Translations under genes and position numbers: made by a program
Notes under the pieces: model-generated
What the model saw: the letters and a program-made list of their open reading frames with translations, nothing else
Databases searched by the model: none
Told to the model about the DNA's origin: nothing
Origin: JBPRGH01 sp051418055
GTDB lineage: Bacteria; Bacteroidota; Bacteroidia; Cytophagales; Cyclobacteriaceae
DNA length: 64,000 nucleotides
Reading direction: 5' to 3'
Assembly: GCA_051418055.1 (NCBI GenBank)
Contig: JBPRGH010000135.1
Span: forward strand, 35,174-99,173
Part shown: in pieces, positions 25,206 to 33,802 of the stretch
How the letters are laid out: each line of letters starts with the position of its first letter
Position numbering within the stretch: the stretch's first letter is position 1

Positions 25206-25957
25206 GTATCGTTTATGGTCTTATAGGTAAAAAATTAAGCCATTCCTTCAGTAAAAAATATTTCACTGATAAATTTAAACGCGAAGGTTTGGATAATCAT
25301 AAATACGAGTTATTTGAGCTACCTTCAGTCGATCATTTTCCAGGCCTAATACGGTCAAATGCCGCAATAAAAGGATTAAATGTCACAATTCCATATAAAA
25401 CTGCTGTAATTCCCTATCTTACAGTTCTTGATGATGCAGCAAAAAATATTGGCGCTGTAAATACTATAAAAATTAAAGACCAACGTTTAATTGGTTTTAA
25501 TACTGATGCATTTGGATTTGAAAGATCTTTATTGGAAAAAATTTCCATAAATAATATTTCTTCAGCACTAATATTAGGTACTGGCGGAGCTTCTAAAGCT
25601 GTACAGTATGTTATGGAAAAAATTAAATTACCTTATCAACTGGTAAGCAGGATAAATTCAGGTTCAACAATTAGTTATGCAGAATTACATGCAGATCATT
25701 TAGTAAAAGAATCAACTCTGATTATCAATACCACACCTTTGGGGATGTTTCCCAATTTGGAGGAAAAACCTGACATTCCTTATCATGAGATAACAAAGAA
25801 CCATATTTTGTTTGATCTCGTTTATAATCCGGAGAGAACGGCATTTCTTGAAGAGGGGTTAAAGCGTGGCGCTACTGCTATTAATGGCCTGGATATGCTG
25901 TACTATCAGGCCGATCGCGCCTGGGAAATATGGAACAACCCTGATTATGAATTTTAA
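25202..25957 (+). CDS. aroE: Shikimate dehydrogenase
   Basis: A 251-residue AroE. Shikimate-binding residues are in LIGKKLSHSFSKKYF, the catalytic lysine in LNVTIPYKTAV, and the NADP site in ILGTGGASKAVQYV; the C-terminal GLDMLYYQADRAWEIW is typical. It reduces 3-dehydroshikimate to shikimate in aromatic amino acid synthesis. It is slightly shorter than E. coli AroE (272), as is common in the phylum. It overlaps DUF368 by 4 bases and uvrB by 11 bases. Confidence 0.96.
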   Translation: MSIVYGLIGKKLSHSFSKKYFTDKFKREGLDNHKYELFELPSVDHFPGLIRSNAAIKGLNVTIPYKTAVIPYLTVLDDAAKNIGAVNTIKIKDQRLIGFNTDAFGFERSLLEKISINNISSALILGTGGASKAVQYVMEKIKLPYQLVSRINSGSTISYAELHADHLVKESTLIINTTPLGMFPNLEEKPDIPYHEITKNHILFDLVYNPERTAFLEEGLKRGATAINGLDMLYYQADRAWEIWNNPDYEF

Positions 25958-27971
25958 ACTTGTAAGCCCTTACACCCCTACGGGTGATCAGCCAAAGGCA
26001 ATCGCTGAACTTGTAGATGGTCTAAATAATGGAGAAGGTTTTCAGACACTCTTAGGAGCAACAGGTACCGGGAAAACATTTACTATGGCTAATGTTATTG
26101 CGCAGGTTAATAAACCCACGCTTGTCTTATGTCATAATAAAACCCTGGCAGCACAATTGTACGGTGAGTTTAAACAGTTTTTTCCTGAAAATGCTGTTGA
26201 GTATTTTATAAGCTACTATGACTATTATCAGCCTGAGGCTTACATTCCTACTTCCAATGTATATATTGAAAAAGACCTCTCCATTAATGAGGAAATTGAA
26301 AAGCTAAGGCTGAGTGCCACCAGTGCTTTACTGACAGGCAGAAGAGATGTGATTGTTGTGGCTTCTGTCTCATGTATTTATGGTATAGGAAATCCTGAAG
26401 AGTTTGGAAAAAATGTCATCAAACTTAAAGTTGGAGAGCTTATCCCGCGAAACCGGTTTTTACATTCCCTTGTAGATATTTTATATCATCGTACGGAAGC
26501 GGAATTTAAAAGAAGTACTTTCAGGGTAAAGGGAGATACTGTAGATGTATTCATTGCGTATGATGACTTTGCCTATCGTATTTTTTTCTGGGGAGATGAA
26601 ATAGAGGCTATTCAGCGTATCGAACCTTCTACTGGTAAAAAAATATCCGACGAGCAGGCTATCACTATTTTTCCCGCGAATTTATTCGTTACAGGAAAAG
26701 ACCTGCTGCATCAATCAATGAATGAAATTCAGGATGATTTGGTACGTCAGATAAAAATGTTTGAAGAGGACCGCAGGCATCTTGAAGCTAAGCGCGTGCA
26801 GGAGAGGACAGAATTTGATCTCGAAATGATGCGTGAATTAGGATACTGTTCCGGAATTGAGAATTATTCAAGATATTTTGATCGCAGGACCCCCGGCTCC
26901 CGACCATTCTGCCTGCTGGATTATTTTCCCGACGATTACCTGATGATCATCGATGAAAGCCATGTGACTGTGCCGCAGGTAAGGGCTATGTGGGGTGGTG
27001 ACAGGTCAAGGAAAATTAATCTTGTAGATTATGGTTTTAGGTTACCCTCTGCCCTTGATAACCGTCCGCTTACATTTAATGAATTTGAGGGTATACAAAA
27101 CCAGGTGGTGTATGTAAGTGCAACACCATCGGAATACGAGCTGAGAAAATCCGAGGGTGTTATTGTGGAGCAGATAATTCGTCCTACTGGTCTTCTGGAT
27201 CCTAAAATTGATGTTCGGCCTGTAAATAACCAGATTGATGATCTGCTGGATGAGATCGATGAAACAGTAAAGACAGGTGAGCGGGTACTTGTAACGACGC
27301 TAACCAAGAGGATGGCGGAAGAGTTGACAAAATTTTTGGAACGTGCAAATATTAAATGTCGCTATATACATTCTGAAGTGGTGCCTTTAGAGCGCGTTGA
27401 GATCCTTCGTGAGCTGCGTTTGGGGATTTTTGACGTATTGGTAGGGGTAAATTTATTACGTGAAGGACTGGATCTTCCGGAGGTATCACTTGTAGCCATC
27501 CTGGATGCAGATAAAGAAGGTTTTCTGCGTAACCAGCGTTCACTTATCCAAACTATTGGGCGTGCGGCACGGAATGTTAACGGGCGTGTGATCATGTATG
27601 CCGATAAGGTGACAGAGTCAATGCGATTGGCCATTGATGAGACGGAAAGACGTCGAAAGATCCAGATGGATTATAATATAAAACATAATATCAAGCCCCA
27701 GACGATCATCAGATCAAAAGAAGCAATTTTAGGCCAGACATCAGTTGCAGATTCTAAAAAGGGCAAGCATCGTTTTTATGTAGAAAAGGAGGATCAAAAC
27801 ATCGCTGCCGATCCGGTTGTTGCATATATGTCTAAGGAACAATTACTTAAAACTATCAATCAGACGCGAACTGCGATGGAGAAAGCGGCTAAAGAGCTGA
27901 ATTTCATTGAAGCAGCGCGATTGAGAGATGAGTTGCTTCAACTGGAAAAATTAGCTAATGAAAAAGATTAA
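25947..27971 (+). CDS. uvrB: Excinuclease ABC subunit B
   Basis: A 674-residue UvrB read from MNFKLVSPYTPTGDQPKAI; the longer frame from 25866 adds 27 residues that are only the aroE region in another frame. Motifs in order: Walker A GATGTGKTF, beta-hairpin YYDYYQPEAYIP, DEAD-like IIDESH, helicase motif VI QTIGRAARN, and the C-terminal UVR coiled coil (KAAKELNFIEAARLRDEL) that contacts UvrA/UvrC. It verifies DNA damage in nucleotide excision repair. The ATG lies 11 bases inside aroE, so it is translationally coupled. Confidence 0.97.
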   Translation: MNFKLVSPYTPTGDQPKAIAELVDGLNNGEGFQTLLGATGTGKTFTMANVIAQVNKPTLVLCHNKTLAAQLYGEFKQFFPENAVEYFISYYDYYQPEAYIPTSNVYIEKDLSINEEIEKLRLSATSALLTGRRDVIVVASVSCIYGIGNPEEFGKNVIKLKVGELIPRNRFLHSLVDILYHRTEAEFKRSTFRVKGDTVDVFIAYDDFAYRIFFWGDEIEAIQRIEPSTGKKISDEQAITIFPANLFVTGKDLLHQSMNEIQDDLVRQIKMFEEDRRHLEAKRVQERTEFDLEMMRELGYCSGIENYSRYFDRRTPGSRPFCLLDYFPDDYLMIIDESHVTVPQVRAMWGGDRSRKINLVDYGFRLPSALDNRPLTFNEFEGIQNQVVYVSATPSEYELRKSEGVIVEQIIRPTGLLDPKIDVRPVNNQIDDLLDEIDETVKTGERVLVTTLTKRMAEELTKFLERANIKCRYIHSEVVPLERVEILRELRLGIFDVLVGVNLLREGLDLPEVSLVAILDADKEGFLRNQRSLIQTIGRAARNVNGRVIMYADKVTESMRLAIDETERRRKIQMDYNIKHNIKPQTIIRSKEAILGQTSVADSKKGKHRFYVEKEDQNIAADPVVAYMSKEQLLKTINQTRTAMEKAAKELNFIEAARLRDELLQLEKLANEKD

Positions 27972-28446
27972 TTTATTAATATTTTTACTTCTGTTTACAA
28001 GCTTCGGCATTTATGGCCAGGCAACAAGAGGTATAAATATAAATGAGCAGGATAGGAAGGGGAATTTTATGTTTGGTATTGCCTTTGATGCAATTAAAAC
28101 AGATTTTGGAGATAGGGTAGGTAATAAGATCCAGGGAGGGCTGGAGGTTAATTATTTTTTATCACAGAATTTTGGGGTTACCGGAGGTGCAGAAGCATGG
28201 TCAGATACTACTGTTAATTACTCAGGCGTTGTTGGGGTAAGATTTTATCCTTTGAAGAAAATCTTTTTGCGAGCCAGGGGGTTAATAGGAGTAAATGAAA
28301 TATCCGCAGGAGCCGGATTTAGTATCTTCCTTAACGAGAGGTGGTCTGCTGAGGGTATGCTTGATGCCTATACAAGTGGAAATGTTGCTGCAAGGATTGG
28401 CATAAGTTATCTGCTTGCGAAACAAAAAAGACATCAACCGTTGTGA
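27958..28446 (+). CDS. Small outer-membrane beta-barrel protein
   Basis: A 162-residue exported protein with a clean signal peptide (MKKINLLIFLLLFTSFGIYGQ) and alternating strand pattern (FMFGIAFDAIKTDF, GGLEVNYFLSQNFGVTGGAE, VVGVRFYPLKKIFLRARGL, AARIGISYLL) typical of an OmpX/OmpW-like barrel with eight strands. The start overlaps the end of uvrB by 14 bases. Function unknown. Confidence 0.8.
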   Translation: MKKINLLIFLLLFTSFGIYGQATRGININEQDRKGNFMFGIAFDAIKTDFGDRVGNKIQGGLEVNYFLSQNFGVTGGAEAWSDTTVNYSGVVGVRFYPLKKIFLRARGLIGVNEISAGAGFSIFLNERWSAEGMLDAYTSGNVAARIGISYLLAKQKRHQPL

Positions 28447-28479
28447 CAGGTATTACGTTAACAAATAAAAAAAAGAAAT

Positions 28480-29925
28480 ATGAAAAGAGGACAGGTAATT
28501 GTGGCGATGGTTTTTTCATCTTTCTTAGGTGGTCTGATTGCAGTTTTTCTAATGCTACACTTACTTCCTCAAACAAATTCAACTAACGTCAGGCCGCAAT
28601 TCGAATCCATAGAAAAAAGGCAGCAGGTAAATTATCCTTATAAGTTGCCTGAAATCAATGTACCTGAAAACCTCGACTTCACATTTGCTGCTAGTCAGGT
28701 CATTCCCGGGGTGGTACATATAAAAGCATTATATAGCTCGGGGGAATATAGCTCTAATCCTATGAATGGATTTTATCATAATCCTGCAAGATCTTCGGGC
28801 TCCGGAGTTATTGTTTCTGATAATGGATATATAGTTACCAATAATCATGTAATCGAAGACGCCGAGGTAGTGGAAGTAGTTTTATGGGATAATCAAAGCT
28901 ATAGGGCAAAAATAATTGGCATTGATCCGACTACAGATCTGGCACTATTAAAAATTGATGCTGAAAACCTTCCTTTCGTGAAATATGGGAGTTCTGATGA
29001 TGTCATGCCCGGCGAATGGGTGTTGGCAATCGGTAATCCTTTTGAGCTTAATTCTACAGTTACTGCAGGTATCGTTAGTGCCAAGGCGAGGAATATAGGC
29101 ATATTAAAAACTAAGAACGATCTGCAGATTGAATCATTTATTCAAACAGATGCAGCTGTAAATCCTGGTAATAGTGGCGGAGCACTTGTGAATTTAAATG
29201 GTGAATTGGTAGGTATCAATACTGCAATAGCAACACCCACCGGCACATATGCAGGATATTCATTTGCGGTGCCCGTAAGCCTGGTAAAGAAAATTATGGA
29301 TGATCTCTTGCTTTACGGAAAAGCACAGCGCGGTTTATTAGGGATAAGAATTAATGATGTTAATGCGCGTACAGCGAGGCAATTTGACCTTACTACCACT
29401 ACTGGTGTATTTGTCACTTACGTAAATGAAAGTAGTGCTGCAGAAGATGCCGGTATAATGTCAGGCGATGTTATATCGGCTATAAATGATGTTGAAGTAA
29501 GGAATGTCTCAGAGCTTCAGGAGATGGTTGCCCGTTATCGCCCCGGAGATGAGGTATCAGTAACAGTTTTGAGAGGTGATAAAGAGTTTGAAGTTGATGC
29601 GGTATTGAAAGATTTTGAAGGAAAGGGAGAAATTACCACCAGAGTTTATGAGAATAAAATTGAAGGTGCTTTATTTGAAGATATAACCTCTGAAGAACTG
29701 ACGGAGTATGGAATAGGTGGCGGAGTAAAATTTAAACAGGTTTCTGAGGGCCTATGGAAAGAAGCGGGAATTAAAGAAGGGTTCATTATAACAAGTATTG
29801 ATAAGATCAGGATCAATGATATCGCGGATTTAAATCGCATTCTGGAAGTGAAAAGCGGCAGTTTTCTTGTAGAAGGCATTTATCCTGATGGTGAGGAGGA
29901 AGTTTACGGCGTAAACTGGTACTAA
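28480..29925 (+). CDS. HtrA/DegP-type periplasmic serine protease
   Basis: A 481-residue protease. An N-terminal signal anchor (about 5-28) is followed by a trypsin-like domain with His123 (TNNHVIED), Asp153 (TTDLALLK) and Ser232 (NPGNSGGALV), and two PDZ domains (about 290-380 and 400-475; RGLLGIRINDVN begins the first). It degrades or refolds damaged exported proteins. It follows the barrel gene by 33 bases and may be read through from that operon; its product would act on misfolded envelope proteins. Confidence 0.95.
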   Translation: MKRGQVIVAMVFSSFLGGLIAVFLMLHLLPQTNSTNVRPQFESIEKRQQVNYPYKLPEINVPENLDFTFAASQVIPGVVHIKALYSSGEYSSNPMNGFYHNPARSSGSGVIVSDNGYIVTNNHVIEDAEVVEVVLWDNQSYRAKIIGIDPTTDLALLKIDAENLPFVKYGSSDDVMPGEWVLAIGNPFELNSTVTAGIVSAKARNIGILKTKNDLQIESFIQTDAAVNPGNSGGALVNLNGELVGINTAIATPTGTYAGYSFAVPVSLVKKIMDDLLLYGKAQRGLLGIRINDVNARTARQFDLTTTTGVFVTYVNESSAAEDAGIMSGDVISAINDVEVRNVSELQEMVARYRPGDEVSVTVLRGDKEFEVDAVLKDFEGKGEITTRVYENKIEGALFEDITSEELTEYGIGGGVKFKQVSEGLWKEAGIKEGFIITSIDKIRINDIADLNRILEVKSGSFLVEGIYPDGEEEVYGVNWY

Positions 29926-29953
29926 AGATTCATTCCTAACTGATATATATTTT

Positions 29954-29961
29954 TATCTTTG
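29954..29961 (+). promoter_or_regulatory. -7 element (TATCTTTG) of the ALDH7 gene
   Basis: An exact TAnnTTTG match that lies over the TTG which would otherwise be read as an upstream start codon. It is 25 bases before the ATG at 29986, leaving a short leader. This argues that the coding start is 29986. Confidence 0.65.
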
Positions 29962-29985
29962 TGCCTCACCCACAAATATTCATTT

Positions 29986-31533
29986 ATGGATAAAGAAAAA
30001 TTTGGAATTACGGAAGCCTTAAAAATCCTGGACATTAAAGAGGAAAATCCCGGTGTGAGCACTGGAAAAGACTGGCTAAATTCAAAAGGAGAACTTATTA
30101 AATCCAACTCACCTGTAGATGGTGCCTATATTGGCGGTGTTTACGCTGCGGGAGAAGAAACTTATAATCAGGTAGTGGTGAAGGCACAGCAGTCATTTGA
30201 AAACTGGCGTCTATGGCCTTCTCCTAAACGTGGTGAGGTCGTTCGTAAAATAGGTGAAGAATTAAGAAAATATAAAGAACCCCTTGGTAAGCTGGTTAGC
30301 TATGAAATGGGCAAGTCATATCAGGAAGGTCTTGGTGAAGTACAGGAAATGATTGATATCTGTGATTTTGCTGTAGGGCTTTCACGTCAGCTTCATGGAT
30401 TGACCATGCATTCGGAAAGGCCTGATCACCGGATGTATGAACAATATCACCCTATCGGAATAGTTGGAATTATTACAGCATTCAATTTTCCTGTTGCCGT
30501 TTGGGCCTGGAATACCATGCTGGCCTGGGTATGTGGTGATGTTTGTATCTGGAAACCTTCAGAAAAAACGCCTTTATGCAGCATTGCCTGTCAGAAAATA
30601 ATTAGCCGTGTATTTGAGGAAAATGATGTCCCAGAAGGCGTATCATGTGTTGTCAATGGTGATTATAAGATAGGAGAGTTGATCTCTAGTGATACAAGAA
30701 TAGCTTTAGTATCGGCAACAGGTTCTATTAGGATGGGAAAGAAAGTCGGTGAAGCTGTTGGTGCAAGGCTAGGCAAATCCCTGCTAGAATTAGGAGGTAA
30801 CAATGCAATCATAATTTCAGAAAATGCAGATTTGAAGATTGCTATAACAGGGGCAGTATTCGGTGCGGTAGGGACATGTGGACAACGCTGCACAAGCACA
30901 AGGAGGCTTATTATCCACGAAAGCATATATGATACAGTAAAGGAGAAACTGGTAAATGCATATAAACAATTACGTATAGGTAATCCGCTTGATGAAAAGA
31001 ACCATATGGGCCCATTGATAGACAAGGATGCTGTTAATTTTTATCTTAAAGCCCTTGATGAAATCAGAAAAGAAGGAGGAAAGATTATTACCGAAGAGGG
31101 TGTTTTGGAAGGAGAAGGTTATGAAAGCAGTTGTTATGTAAAACCTGTTATCGCTGAAGTGAGAAATGAAATGGAGATAGTACAGGAAGAAACCTTTGCA
31201 CCTATTCTTTATATCATGAAATATTCTACTCTTGAGGAGGCCATTGCTTATCAAAATGGTGTTAAACAGGGGCTTTCAAGCTCTATTATGACCACGAATT
31301 TAAGGGAGATGGAGCGTTTTCTGAGCCATGCAGGTTCAGATTGCGGTATCGCCAATGTAAATATCGGAACAAGCGGAGCTGAGATTGGAGGCGCTTTTGG
31401 TGGTGAAAAAGAAACAGGAGGTGGCAGAGAATCCGGTTCTGATGCATGGAAGGTTTATATGCGCAGACAAACCAATACCATTAATTATGGAACTGATCTT
31501 CCTCTAGCCCAGGGAATAAAATTTGAACTGTAA
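29986..31533 (+). CDS. ALDH7-family aldehyde dehydrogenase (aminoadipate semialdehyde type)
   Basis: A 515-residue NAD-dependent dehydrogenase. ELGGNNAII with Glu268 and the catalytic Cys302 in GTCGQRCTSTRR match the ALDH7A1/antiquitin signature, as do IVGIITAFNFPVAVWAWN and the end EKETGGGRESGSDAWK. The enzyme oxidises alpha-aminoadipate semialdehyde (in equilibrium with piperideine-6-carboxylate) in lysine breakdown and also clears other aldehydes. The ATG at 29986 is preferred to a TTG at 29959 because the latter is part of the promoter. A terminator follows the gene. Confidence 0.93.
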   Translation: MDKEKFGITEALKILDIKEENPGVSTGKDWLNSKGELIKSNSPVDGAYIGGVYAAGEETYNQVVVKAQQSFENWRLWPSPKRGEVVRKIGEELRKYKEPLGKLVSYEMGKSYQEGLGEVQEMIDICDFAVGLSRQLHGLTMHSERPDHRMYEQYHPIGIVGIITAFNFPVAVWAWNTMLAWVCGDVCIWKPSEKTPLCSIACQKIISRVFEENDVPEGVSCVVNGDYKIGELISSDTRIALVSATGSIRMGKKVGEAVGARLGKSLLELGGNNAIIISENADLKIAITGAVFGAVGTCGQRCTSTRRLIIHESIYDTVKEKLVNAYKQLRIGNPLDEKNHMGPLIDKDAVNFYLKALDEIRKEGGKIITEEGVLEGEGYESSCYVKPVIAEVRNEMEIVQEETFAPILYIMKYSTLEEAIAYQNGVKQGLSSSIMTTNLREMERFLSHAGSDCGIANVNIGTSGAEIGGAFGGEKETGGGRESGSDAWKVYMRRQTNTINYGTDLPLAQGIKFEL

Positions 31534-31585
31534 TTTAAATATCCCTAGAGATTTATTTATTTTTTCTTAAAACTACATTATTTAC

Positions 31586-31622
31586 AAAAAAGTCATCTTA
31601 TATTACAGGGTGACTTTTTGTT
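31586..31622 (+). terminator. Intrinsic terminator after the ALDH7 gene
   Basis: AAAAAGTCA at the left pairs with TGACTTTTT at the right, with TC/GG flanking an AT-rich loop. The A-rich and T-rich sides make it potentially bidirectional. Confidence 0.7.
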
Positions 31623-31681
31623 TTTATACATATTTGTAAAACCAAAACACGGAGCTTATATTTATCATATTATTAAGATAA

Positions 31682-32095
31682 TTGACTGTGGAAAACAAGT
31701 ACAACTCTGTAATGCTCATTGATGATAATGAGATTGACAACCTGATCAATCAAAAAATGATTGAGGCTGCTAATATCAGTGAGCGGATTTATACCCATAC
31801 TGGTGCAAGAAGTGCTATTGAATTTTTAAAGAATCTTGAGCAGTTAGGTGATATGACACCGAAAATACTCCCTGATGTAATATTTCTGGATATTGATATG
31901 CCTTTAATGGATGGGTTTCAATTTCTCGATGAATTTGAAAAACTTTCCGACAGGATCAGAAATAAATGTAAAATTGTGATGCTAACCTCCAGCATCAATC
32001 CTCAGGATGTGAATCGTTCGAAAGAATATCCTTATGTAAAAAAATATATAAATAAGCCTTTGAGTCAGGAAAGCCTGGATCAGCTTAATGTATAA
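31682..32095 (+). CDS. Single-domain response regulator (receiver only)
   Basis: A 137-residue receiver domain with the acidic pair in MLIDDNEID, phosphoacceptor Asp70 in VIFLDIDMPLMDG, the TSS switch residue and Lys in YINKPL. There is no output domain, so it works by protein contact, for example in a phosphorelay or in controlling motility. The start is uncertain: TTG at 31682 or GTG at 31688; no ATG fits. No histidine kinase is adjacent. Stand-alone receivers of this size are abundant in Cytophagales. Confidence 0.9.
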   Translation: MTVENKYNSVMLIDDNEIDNLINQKMIEAANISERIYTHTGARSAIEFLKNLEQLGDMTPKILPDVIFLDIDMPLMDGFQFLDEFEKLSDRIRNKCKIVMLTSSINPQDVNRSKEYPYVKKYINKPLSQESLDQLNV

Positions 32096-32100
32096 TATTT

Positions 32101-33546
32101 TTAAATACGCTCCAAAGCAGTAAAGAATTTTTCATCCAGTTTTAATAATCTGGTAGGAGTAAAATAAGGCTTGTTTACCTGCTTTATTTTATCAACTACA
32201 TAATCCGGGTTTTCCGGTTTTCCTTTCTTGATGCTGCTGGTCTGAACACGTAATAATTTTATCAGGCTTACCAGGTGCTCACAATTTTCCTTACCGATTA
32301 TCCTTATTTGTCGTTGGATGCTGTTAATAAGCTGAGTGAAAAGGTCAAGATCCTGTTTTAAGGCATATTGCAAGGCTAAAAGCACCTTTATCTCTAACTG
32401 AACAAGTGGATTCTTTTTAAGCCCGGGTTCATTTAGCAAGTTGTTAAACCAGCGTGCGGATTCATTATATTCACCGACATAAAAGGCAGTAAGCCCTCTG
32501 TAACAATGGTATACTACAATTTCTCCAAGAGCATTTTGATCAATTTCATAATCTTCGAAAAGAGCTATATTTTCCTGATAAAGCTCATCCTCTGTATTAC
32601 TTCTTAGATGCCTTTCCAGCTTTGAAATTAAAAAACGCGAAGGAAAAGTATAAGTAGCATAGTTGTTCAGCAGATTGCCAACGGCATCATTAAGCTCTTC
32701 AAAATATTTTTCTGCTTTCCTGTAAAGCTTGTAATGATTATAGTATTCAAATTTCAGGAATTCAAACAGCAGGTTGAGGTGATAGTAAATACTATCCATG
32801 CTATAAGTATTAAAGGTATTTTCTACCTTATCAAGAATATCTTCTATAGGCTCAAGGTCTTCATCTAGAGACTCTTCAGGTTCAACAAACAGGCGATGGA
32901 ATATTTCCATGCAGCTTTGGAATACAAACAATCGATGAGATTCATAAAGTGCGCTTACATTTCTCATCTCCCTTAGTAAAAGAGAAAGCTCCAGTTTTTC
33001 CGTGCTGTCACCCGATAAAAAATAGCTGCTGTATTTCTTAAAATATTCAGCCAAAAGATCTTCTGCTTTATCCGTGGCCAAAGTATATGCTACATGGCGG
33101 TTATAAAGCTGCTTATAATTGAAGTAGTCAGGTGAGTTGATGTTGATCTTCTTTAGTGACTTATATATCACTGTTAGCTCGTTAGATAGATCATAATCTA
33201 ACAACTCTTTTTCCAGCTTCTTTAGAGTGGCAACAGCTATGGCTCTTTTTTTCGTAAAGAGGATCTCATTTATATTGGCAACTTTTCTAAGGATATCTGT
33301 ACGAGGGCTCTCCATCTGTTGCAGCAGATATTCTTCGATCTTTTGGTTTAATCGGGAACGGAGTGTATAGTAAGCATTGGTATTTACATCTAGCTCCTCC
33401 ATGATTTTCTTATCACTTACCTGCTTTTCGCGCATAGCCCTCAGGAGGTAAGCGGATTTCTCTGCACTACTTTCAATAAGAAGATTATAGATATTATTGT
33501 AATCGTTCTCTGAAAGTTGTTTAATGATGTTTTTTAGTTTGGCCAT
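32101..33546 (-). CDS. Conserved helical protein, Bacteroidota hypothetical
   Basis: A 481-residue, almost wholly helical cytoplasmic protein (repeated L/K/E-rich helices such as AKLKNIIKQLSENDYNNIYNL and YTLRSRLNQKIEEYL). The pattern suggests a TPR-like or HEAT-like solenoid but repeats are not regular enough to count. No catalytic motif or signal peptide is seen. The genes end to end with the receiver at 32095, with 5 bases between stops. A TAAGTTTG element lies upstream. Function unknown; it is probably widely conserved in the phylum. Confidence 0.8.
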   Translation of the reverse strand: MAKLKNIIKQLSENDYNNIYNLLIESSAEKSAYLLRAMREKQVSDKKIMEELDVNTNAYYTLRSRLNQKIEEYLLQQMESPRTDILRKVANINEILFTKKRAIAVATLKKLEKELLDYDLSNELTVIYKSLKKININSPDYFNYKQLYNRHVAYTLATDKAEDLLAEYFKKYSSYFLSGDSTEKLELSLLLREMRNVSALYESHRLFVFQSCMEIFHRLFVEPEESLDEDLEPIEDILDKVENTFNTYSMDSIYYHLNLLFEFLKFEYYNHYKLYRKAEKYFEELNDAVGNLLNNYATYTFPSRFLISKLERHLRSNTEDELYQENIALFEDYEIDQNALGEIVVYHCYRGLTAFYVGEYNESARWFNNLLNEPGLKKNPLVQLEIKVLLALQYALKQDLDLFTQLINSIQRQIRIIGKENCEHLVSLIKLLRVQTSSIKKGKPENPDYVVDKIKQVNKPYFTPTRLLKLDEKFFTALERI

Positions 33547-33586
33547 ACAAGCGGTTTACCAACGTGTTGATTTGCTTAAAGTTAAA

Positions 33587-33594
33587 CAAACTTA
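33587..33594 (-). promoter_or_regulatory. -7 element (TAAGTTTG) of the 481-aa helical-protein gene
   Basis: An exact TAnnTTTG match on the minus strand, 40 bases before the start codon at 33546. No clear -33 element. Confidence 0.45.
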
Positions 33595-33666
33595 AAAATA
33601 TGAAAAATTTTATTATCTCCTATTAAATATAAGAAGATGTAAATTTAAATATAGTAAATAGTTAAC

Positions 33667-33674
33667 TATATTTG
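33667..33674 (+). promoter_or_regulatory. -7 element (TATATTTG) of tRNA-Ala
   Basis: An exact TAnnTTTG match 11 bases before the tRNA 5' end, the expected distance for a stable RNA promoter. The -33 element is not obvious in the AT-rich upstream sequence. Confidence 0.6.
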
Positions 33675-33685
33675 CATCACAAAAT

Positions 33686-33759
33686 GGGGCATTAGCTCAG
33701 CTGGCTAGAGCGCTACGCTGGCAGCGTAGAGGTCATCGGTTCGACTCCGATATGCTCCA
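33686..33759 (+). tRNA. tRNA-Ala(GGC)
   Basis: Acceptor GGGGCAT pairs with ATGCTCC, D arm contains AGCTCAGCTGGCTAGAGC, anticodon stem CTACG/CGTAG encloses CTGGCAG giving anticodon GGC, and the T arm reads ATCGGTTCGACTCCGAT. Discriminator A, no encoded CCA. It stands alone, outside any rRNA operon, and is followed by a strong terminator. Confidence 0.97.
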
Positions 33760-33765
33760 CAAATA

Positions 33766-33802
33766 AAGGTCGTCCAAATAAAATTTGAGACGACTTTTTT
33801 TA
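33766..33802. terminator. Bidirectional terminator between tRNA-Ala and rny
   Basis: GTCGTC (33769-33774) pairs with GACGAC (33789-33794), extended inward by CAAAT/ATTTG, and is followed by eight T on the plus strand. On the minus strand A-rich sequence gives a T tract too. It overlaps the last codons of rny. Confidence 0.75.

Noticed and set aside
25866..25946. 27-residue N-terminal extension of UvrB
   Set aside because: It reads the aroE sequence in another frame, and UvrB proteins start at MNFKLVSPYTPTGDQ.
30663..31025. 120-codon minus-strand open frame inside the ALDH7 gene
   Set aside because: Antisense shadow of a conserved enzyme; no homology or start signal.
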